A stretch of 64,000 nt of DNA from JAIBJN01 sp963847985 (GTDB lineage: Bacteria > Actinomycetota > Thermoleophilia > Gaiellales > Gaiellaceae), in the NCBI GenBank assembly GCA_963847985.1, contig CAWKBS010000009.1, positions 62,001-126,000 on the forward strand, in the 5' to 3' direction. The number at the start of each line of letters is the position of its first letter. Positions within the stretch are counted from its first letter, which is position 1. The translations under genes and the position numbers were made by a program. Below are positions 57,712 to 64,000 of this stretch, one piece after another. The notes under the pieces are model-generated. The model was given only the letters and a program-made list of their open reading frames with translations, searched no databases and was not told the origin of the DNA.

Positions 57712-58708
57712 TCAGAGGCGCTGGACGAGGTCGACCAGCCGGCAGCTGTAGCCCCACTCGTTGTCGTACCAACCGAAGACCTTGACCGTGCGGCCGTGGG
57801 CCATCGTCAGGTCGCTGTCGAAGATGCACGAATAGGAGTTGCCGACGATGTCCGACGAGACGATCGGCTCGTCCGAGTAGAAGAGGATGCCCTCGAGCGC
57901 GCCCTTGTCCGCCAGCTCGCGGAAGCGCGCGTTCACCTCGTCGGCCGTGACTTCGGCGCCGAGCTGGACGACGAAGTCGGTCAACGAGCCGTCCGGCACC
58001 GGCGCCCGCACCGAGACGCCGTCCACCTTGCCCTGGAGCTCCGGGATGACGACGCCGATCGCCTTCGCGGCGCCCGTGGACGTCGGGATCAGGTTGATGG
58101 CAGCCGCCCGGGCCCGCCGCAGGTCCTTGTGCGGCAGGTCGAGGATCTGCTGGTCGTTCGTGTACGCGTGGATCGTCGTCATGAACCCGGACTCGATCCC
58201 CCAGGTGTCGTGCAGAACCTTGGCGAGCGGCGCGACGCAGTTCGTCGTGCAGGAGGCGTTCGAGACGATCCTGTGCTGCTCGGGATCGTAGGCGTCATCG
58301 TTGACGCCGAGGACGAGCGTGACGTCCGGGTCCGTGGCCGGCGCCGAGATGACGACTCTTCGACGCGCCCGCGTCGAGGTGGAGCTGCGCCTGCTCGCGC
58401 TTCGTGAAGATCCCGGTGGACTCGAGGACGACGTCGACGCCGAGGTCGCCCCAGGGGAGCGCGGCCGGATCGCGCTCGTTCAGGAGCTTCAGCTCCGCGC
58501 CGTCGACGGCGATCGAGCCCTCCCCGGCCTCGACCTCGGCGCCGAGCGGGCCGAGCACGGAGTCGTACTTGAGGAGGTGCGCCATGGTCGCCGCGTCGCC
58601 GAGGTCGTTCACCGCCACGATCTCGACGTCGGCCTCGCGCCGGCGGACGGAGCGGAAGAAGTTGCGGCCGATCCGCCCGAACCCGTTGATGCCAACCCGC
58701 ACGCTCAT
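57712..58708 (-). CDS. gap: Glyceraldehyde-3-phosphate dehydrogenase, interrupted by a +1 frameshift
   Basis: About 331 residues if one base is removed. The N-terminal NAD domain reads VRVGINGFGRIGRNFFRSV through LESTGIFTKREQAQLHLDAG in frame one. Near 58357 one extra base (GCGTCGAAGAGTC for GCGTCGAAGGTC) switches the frame. The second frame then gives VVISAPATDPDVTLVLGVND, the catalytic SNASCTTNCVAPLAK, MTTIHAYTNDQQILDLPHKD and WYDNEWGYSCRLVDLV. As the gene is first in the glycolytic operon and otherwise perfect, a sequencing error is more likely than a true pseudogene. ATG follows GAGGAGG. Confidence 0.9.
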
Positions 58709-58950
58709 GCAGCCTCCTCTGAGGACGATGTCTCCGGCGCGGCGATTCTAGCGGCGCCCGGCCCCGTGGAAATTTCTGGTCGAGGGGTCTTGCGCGCCCT
58801 TCGAGCGCGGATTACGCTCGCCGGGAGCGGGTCTACGCTCGTCCTGCGCTGGATACAGACCCCGTCCGGCGCAACGGTCCGGAGCGTGGTGAAAGGCGGA
58901 GGGGGAGGTCGTCCTCGGAGCTTCCCCTCCGGCCCGCTCGCCGGAAAGCG

Positions 58951-59871
58951 CTAGAGCTCCGCCAGCCGCTGGACGCGCGCGAGCCGGCGGTGCGCGGCCG
59001 CCTTCGTCGCGGGCGGGTCGCACCGGCGGGCGAGCTCGCGCAGGGAGAGCATCGGGTGGCGGACGCGGAGGCGCGCGATCTCGCCCAGCTCCGGCGCCAG
59101 CTCGTCGAGCCTGCCCTCGCGCTCCAGCCTGCGGATCGCCCGGAGCTGCGCGTCCGCAGCGCGGCTCGTGCGCACGATGTTGGCGTGGTCGGCGTTGGCG
59201 AGCCGGTTCGCCCGGGCGCGGGTCGCCGCGACGACGGCCTCCTCGCCGAGGCGCAGCGCCGCGTCCTGGGCGCCGAGGAAGGCGAGGAAGTCGGCGATCG
59301 TGTCGGTGCCCTTCGCATAGGCGACGGCATGCCGGCTGCGCTCGTAGACCGCCAGCGTGAACCCCTCCGCCGCCGCGAGCTCCGCGAGGAACCGCGCCGA
59401 GCCCTCGTCGGCGGTCCGCAGCTCGAGATGGGCGTTTCGCGGCCCGCTCGCCGAGCCGGCGGCCAGGAACGCGCCGCGCAGATAGGCCGCCCGGCAGCAC
59501 GGGCGGGCCACGACCCTCCGCGGCGGCCGCTCCAGCGGTGCCAGATTCGCGTCGAGAACGCCGGCTTCGTTCAACGCCTGCAGGGCGCGCGCGTCGTCCT
59601 CCAGATGGAGCTGGTAGCGCGTTCCCTGCTCGAAGGCGCGCCGGCGGTAGGTCCTGATCTCGCAGGGCACGCCGTAGGAGCGTAGGAGCGAGAACGCACG
59701 GCGCGCCACTGGGCCGCTGGCCAGCTCCAGGTGGAGAGCGATGCGCCCGCCGCCCCGGAGATGGACGCTGCCGGCGCCGCGTACGAGCGCCGACAGCTCG
59801 GCGAGGCGGCAGCACGCCCGGCGCGGCTCGATCGCGGCCAGCTCGTCCCGGACGTCCTCGGACAGGCTCAG
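58951..59871 (-). CDS. whiA: WhiA-type transcriptional regulator, CTG start
   Basis: A 306-residue protein with a degenerate LAGLIDADG-like domain and a C-terminal helix-turn-helix. LSEDVRDELAAIEPRRACCR at the N terminus, RAAYLRGAFLAAGSASGPRN, and HPMLSLRELARRCDPPATKA with HRRLARVQRLAEL at the end are the WhiA hallmarks. WhiA with WhiB controls sporulation in streptomycetes and affects division in other Gram-positives. CTG 59871 overlaps the ogt stop (CTGA); there is no later start codon before conserved sequence. It lies before gap, as in many Gram-positive genomes. Confidence 0.92.
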   Translation of the reverse strand: MSLSEDVRDELAAIEPRRACCRLAELSALVRGAGSVHLRGGGRIALHLELASGPVARRAFSLLRSYGVPCEIRTYRRRAFEQGTRYQLHLEDDARALQALNEAGVLDANLAPLERPPRRVVARPCCRAAYLRGAFLAAGSASGPRNAHLELRTADEGSARFLAELAAAEGFTLAVYERSRHAVAYAKGTDTIADFLAFLGAQDAALRLGEEAVVAATRARANRLANADHANIVRTSRAADAQLRAIRRLEREGRLDELAPELGEIARLRVRHPMLSLRELARRCDPPATKAAAHRRLARVQRLAEL

Positions 59872-60338
59872 AGCTCGACGCCCTCGAGCGCCAGCAGCCG
59901 GCGCTTGTAGTCCGACCCGAGCGAGCCGTAGCCGCCGAGGCCCGACGAGGAGACGACGCGGTGACACGGGACGACGAGCGGGAAATTGTTCTCGGCGCAG
60001 AACGTCCCCGCCGCCCGAGGCGCGCCCGGGCGCCCGGCGAGGGCGGCGAGCTCGCCGTACGTGACCACCTCGCCCCACGGAATTCCCCGCAGCGCGCGGG
60101 CGAGCGCCTCCTGGAAGGGGGTCGCCCACTCGGCGTCGAGCTCGACGTCGTCGAAGGACGAGCGCTCGCCGCGGAAGTGCGCCTCGACCCGCTCCGCGAG
60201 CGGATGGCCCCCGCGCTCGGCCGTCGAGGAGCCGGCGCGCGGAAGCTCGTGGAAGAGCAGCTTCGCGCCCCTGAAGTAGAGCTCGCCGACGCCCCAGGCA
60301 GGCACGTCGTACGCGACCACGTCCATCCCCACGCCCAT
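59868..60338 (-). CDS. ogt: Methylated-DNA--protein-cysteine methyltransferase
   Basis: A 156-residue suicide repair protein that removes the methyl group from O6-methylguanine. The active site is NNFPLVVPCHRVVSSSG with acceptor Cys in PCHRV. TPFQEALARALRGIPWGEVV, then TYGELAALAGRPGAPRAAG, are the helix-turn-helix and Arg finger regions. ATG 60338 is chosen; ATG 60326 is possible. Its stop forms CTGA with whiA. It is divergent from the P5C dehydrogenase gene, with TAGAAT of the latter overlapping its start. Confidence 0.92.
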   Translation of the reverse strand: MGVGMDVVAYDVPAWGVGELYFRGAKLLFHELPRAGSSTAERGGHPLAERVEAHFRGERSSFDDVELDAEWATPFQEALARALRGIPWGEVVTYGELAALAGRPGAPRAAGTFCAENNFPLVVPCHRVVSSSGLGGYGSLGSDYKRRLLALEGVEL

Positions 60339-60350
60339 AGAATGCCCTGC

Positions 60351-61991
<1,641 letters not shown>

Positions 61992-62020
61992 CGCGGAGGC
62001 TCGTCGGCGTCGGTAGCTGG

Positions 62021-62746
62021 ATGCGGCCCCGCTCGCTGCTGCTCGCCGTCGCGCTCGTCGTGGGCACGACGGCTTCCGGGCAGGCCGAGGCGGCGCCGGC
62101 CGGCCCGATCGGCGCCGTGCTCGACCCGGTCGAGACGCTGCTCCCGGCGGCCCCAATGGCGCGCCCGCGGGTCCCCGGGCCCACCTCGGCGGTGAGCTGC
62201 CTGCTCGACCGCGAGCCGCGCCGGGCCTGCCGCTCGCCGGAGCCGCGCCGCCCGCGCCCTCGCGCCGCAAGCGGGAGAGTGCTGCGCTACCGGGTGCACG
62301 TCGGGGCGGGCGTCGCGCTCGACCGCCGCGACGTGGCGAGCACCGTCGACGGGATCCTGGCCGACCCGAAAGGCTGGGGCGGAAGCGGCGAGGTCACGTT
62401 CCGGCGCGCGGCCTCGGGGCCTCTCGACTTCCGGATCGTGCTGGCCTTGCCCGGCGCGGTCGATCGCCTCTGCTTCCCGCTGCGCACGCGCCGCGCGCTC
62501 TCCTGCGCCACCGGCAAGCTCGTCGTGCTGAACGTCCTCCGCTGGCGCCACGGCGCTCCGGCCTTCCACGGCGACGTCGAGCTCTACCGCCGCTACCTCG
62601 TCAACCACGAGGTCGGCCACGTGCTCGGCCACGGTCACGCCTCATGCCCTCGGGCGGGCGCCCGGGCGCCGGTGATGATGCAGCAGACGAAGGGCGTCGG
62701 CGCGTGCCGAGCGAACGGCCGGCCGCTCGCCTGGGAGCGCGGCTAG
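62021..62746 (+). CDS. DUF3152 secreted zincin-like protein
   Basis: A 241-residue exported protein. The signal peptide is RSLLLAVALVVGTTASGQAE. After a Pro/Arg-rich linker the globular domain (about 85-241) ends with YLVNHEVGHVLGHGHASCP and APVMMQQTKGVG. HExGHxLGxxH is the extended zinc motif of metzincin-type peptidases, and APVMMQQ supplies the Met-turn. The substrate is unknown. ATG 62021 gives a good signal peptide; an alternative CTG 61988 would overlap the pruA stop as CTGA. The 3' end overlaps the next convergent gene by four bases. Confidence 0.85.
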   Translation: MRPRSLLLAVALVVGTTASGQAEAAPAGPIGAVLDPVETLLPAAPMARPRVPGPTSAVSCLLDREPRRACRSPEPRRPRPRAASGRVLRYRVHVGAGVALDRRDVASTVDGILADPKGWGGSGEVTFRRAASGPLDFRIVLALPGAVDRLCFPLRTRRALSCATGKLVVLNVLRWRHGAPAFHGDVELYRRYLVNHEVGHVLGHGHASCPRAGARAPVMMQQTKGVGACRANGRPLAWERG

Positions 62747-63348
62747 CTCGGTCCCTGGAGCTGGGACACGGCCTGCTCGAAGGCCTCCTCGGGCTGGGCG
62801 CCGAGGACGAGCAGGCGCTTGTCGAGCACGAACGCGGGAATGGCGTTGATCCCCAGCCGGTTGGCCTCCTGCGTCGAGGCGGTCACGCGGTCGACGAAAC
62901 GCCCTTCGGCGATCACCGAGGCAGCCTCCTCTCGATCGAGCCCCGCTTCCTCGACGAGCTGGAGCAGGGTGTCGTCGTCCCCGAGGTCCTTCCGCTCGGA
63001 CCAGTAGCCGTGCATGAGCCGCGAGTGCACCGGAGCATGCAGGTCGCGCTCGCGAGCGAGCTCGGTGACGACGAGGGCATGCAGGGTGTTCGGGAGCCTC
63101 GGAGACGGATCGAACGTCAGGCCCGCCGCCTCCACGAGGCGGCGCGTGTGCTCGTGGATGCCGGGTCCGTAGCGGCGCTCGAGGTCGGTGCGCGGGACGC
63201 CCTCCTCGGGGTATTCGGGATGGAGGAAGAAGGGCAGCCAGTCGACCTCAGCGCCGAACCGGCGCGTGAGCCACTCGGCCCGCGCGAGGCCGACGTAGCA
63301 GAACGGTCAGGTGTAGTCGGACCAGATCGTGACGGGAAGCACGCCCAC
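62743..63348 (-). CDS. DsbA/FrnE-family thiol oxidoreductase, probable selenoprotein
   Basis: A 201-codon frame if TGA at 63309-63307 is read as selenocysteine. The N terminus reads VTIWSDYT-U-PFCYVGLARA, which matches the family active site WSDYxCPFCYxG with the first cysteine replaced by the TGA codon. Downstream FGAEVDWLPFFLHPEYPEEG, LPNTLHALVVTELARER and GINAIPAFVLDKR are all typical of FrnE/DsbA relatives, so coding continues through the TGA. GTG 63348 is seven bases after TAGCCT (leaderless). A stem-loop follows the TGA. It likely exchanges disulfides in the cytoplasm. A real stop mutation is the alternative. Confidence 0.8.
63275..63293 (-). promoter_or_regulatory. Candidate SECIS hairpin
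   Basis: Beginning 13 bases after the in-frame TGA, TCGGCC (63293-63288) pairs perfectly with GGCCGA (63280-63275) around the loop TCGCGCG. Bacterial SECIS elements are short stem-loops of this size placed about 11-16 bases after UGA. The loop has G residues that could serve SelB. The position is as expected; the structure itself is simple and could arise by chance in GC-rich DNA. Confidence 0.55.
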
Positions 63349-63532
63349 GCCCGTCAGGCTAGCGACGAAGGAGGGCTCGGCCGAGTACAGCCTGTGCCGC
63401 CGGGCCGCGCTGCTCGCCCCGAAGACTGCGTCCTCAGTCGCGCCCGTAGCCTCCAGCTACGAACGCTCCCTGCGTCCTTGTTTCGGAACGACCATCACAC
63501 CCCGACGACGAGCAGTACCCGGCCAAACCCTC

Positions 63533-64000
63533 CTACGCGCCGCCGGTCCGATGGAGAGCCGCGTGGATCTCCCGCCCGACCTTGGCCGGGACGCCGGGCA
63601 CGCCCTCCAGCTCCTCGGAGCTCGCGGCCAGGAGCCGCTCCGGCGAGCCGAAGTGGCGGATCAGCGCCCGTCTGCGCGCGGGCCCGACCCCGGGCAAAGC
63701 GTCCAGGATCGACTCCCGCGCCTTCGCGTCGCGGCGGGTGCGGTGGAAGCCGAGCGCGAAGCGGTGCGCCTCGTCACGGATGCGCTGCAGGAGCTGGAGG
63801 CCGGCCGAGTCGCGCGCGAGCGCGACCGGCTGCGAGCGGCCGGGGACGAAGACCTCCTCCTCGCGCTTGGCGAGGGCGATCACGGCCACGCGGGGCAGGT
63901 TGTGAGCCTGGAGCGCGCCCAGCGCCGCCTTGAGCTGCCCCTTGCCGCCGTCCACGACCACGAGGTTCGGGATCGCCGCGAAGCCCTCGTCGTAGCGCTC
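63533..64000 (-). CDS. uvrC: UvrC, C-terminal part (gene continues beyond the window)
   Basis: The last 155 residues of excinuclease subunit C, cut by the window edge. ERYDEGFAAIPNLVVVDGGK with GQLKAALGAL, IALAKREEEVFVPG, LQLLQRIRDEAHRFALGFHR (second nuclease domain) and the tandem helix-hairpin-helix ILDALPGVGPARRRALIRHF with LEGVPGVPAKVGREIHAAL are diagnostic. It makes the incisions of nucleotide excision repair. In many actinobacteria uvrC is followed by rapZ-yvcK-whiA; here frnE-, DUF3152- and pruA-type genes intervene before whiA. Confidence 0.95.
   Translation of the reverse strand, partial: ERYDEGFAAIPNLVVVDGGKGQLKAALGALQAHNLPRVAVIALAKREEEVFVPGRSQPVALARDSAGLQLLQRIRDEAHRFALGFHRTRRDAKARESILDALPGVGPARRRALIRHFGSPERLLAASSEELEGVPGVPAKVGREIHAALHRTGGA

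Noticed and set aside
62743..63306. FrnE-like gene as a truncated protein starting after the TGA, or a plain pseudogene
   Set aside because: Conserved family sequence WSDYT lies before the TGA, a promoter fits the upstream GTG, and the TGA sits exactly at the redox Cys. Sec is favoured, though not proven.

Overview
The window is high-GC DNA with short gaps between genes, and many adjacent genes share a 4-base ATGA, GTGA or CTGA junction. WhiA, a fused PafBC regulator, DUF3467, DUF3152, BolA-Grx, system I cytochrome c maturation (CcmE, CcmF) and the whiA-gap-pgk-tpiA-gpmI glycolytic block point to an actinobacterium. I infer a deep-branching class such as Thermoleophilia; no 16S gene is present to confirm this. 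About sixteen genes carry a TANNNT -10 box that ends 6-8 bases before the start codon, so leaderless transcription looks common. Several genes can only be given their full conserved N terminus by starting at CTG.

Layout. 1-10.6 kb: zinc-ribbon and SPOR-like proteins, dapB, dinB divergent from fused pafBC, then a queG-histidine kinase-small protein-GNAT operon and an MDR oxidoreductase. 10.6-15 kb: an operon running metallophosphoesterase, cyclic 2,3-diphosphoglycerate synthetase (cpgS), 2-phosphoglycerate kinase (pgk2) and a divergent GlpX, followed by a SufT-like gene. 15-21 kb: an orphan nuclease-like protein, hpt, an M23 peptidase and ccmE-ccmF-ccmI-like genes. 21-33 kb: a TIM-barrel gene with an unusual leader, GNAT, BolA-Grx, M28 peptidase, coiled-coil protein, PPOX enzyme, Vps62-like membrane protein, ArsR-AHSA1 pair, two secreted TAP-like hydrolases and an SDR.

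32.9-42 kb looks like a decayed integrated element. It is gene-poor, holds a tRNA 3'-end relic at one side and a frameshifted tyrosine integrase beside an intact tRNA-Gly(CCC) at the other, and carries a TIR-transmembrane-WD40 protein with 14 nearly identical repeats plus a large HEFGH metalloprotease. 42-49 kb: Flp pilin, LVIVD/PA secreted protein, class I aldolase facing a canonical GlpX, a KhtU/KhtT-type K+/H+ antiporter and a cupin. 49-64 kb: argS, DUF3467, M48 protease, phosphoesterase, ECF sigma factor, gpmI-tpiA-MDR-pgk-gap, whiA, ogt, P5C dehydrogenase, DUF3152, a DsbA/FrnE-family protein and the 3' part of uvrC.

Most notable points: (1) the FrnE-type gene has an in-frame TGA exactly at the first redox-active position (UPFC instead of CPFC) followed by a SECIS-like hairpin, so it is a probable selenoprotein; (2) a complete two-step cyclic 2,3-diphosphoglycerate pathway in an apparent bacterium; (3) the 14-blade TIR-WD40 protein on the island; (4) an SD-sequestering hairpin and rare-codon leader ORF ahead of a CTG-started gene; (5) ArgRS without its HIGH motif and DapB without its catalytic histidines. 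Six single-base frameshifts, including one in gap, suggest that some indels are sequence errors.
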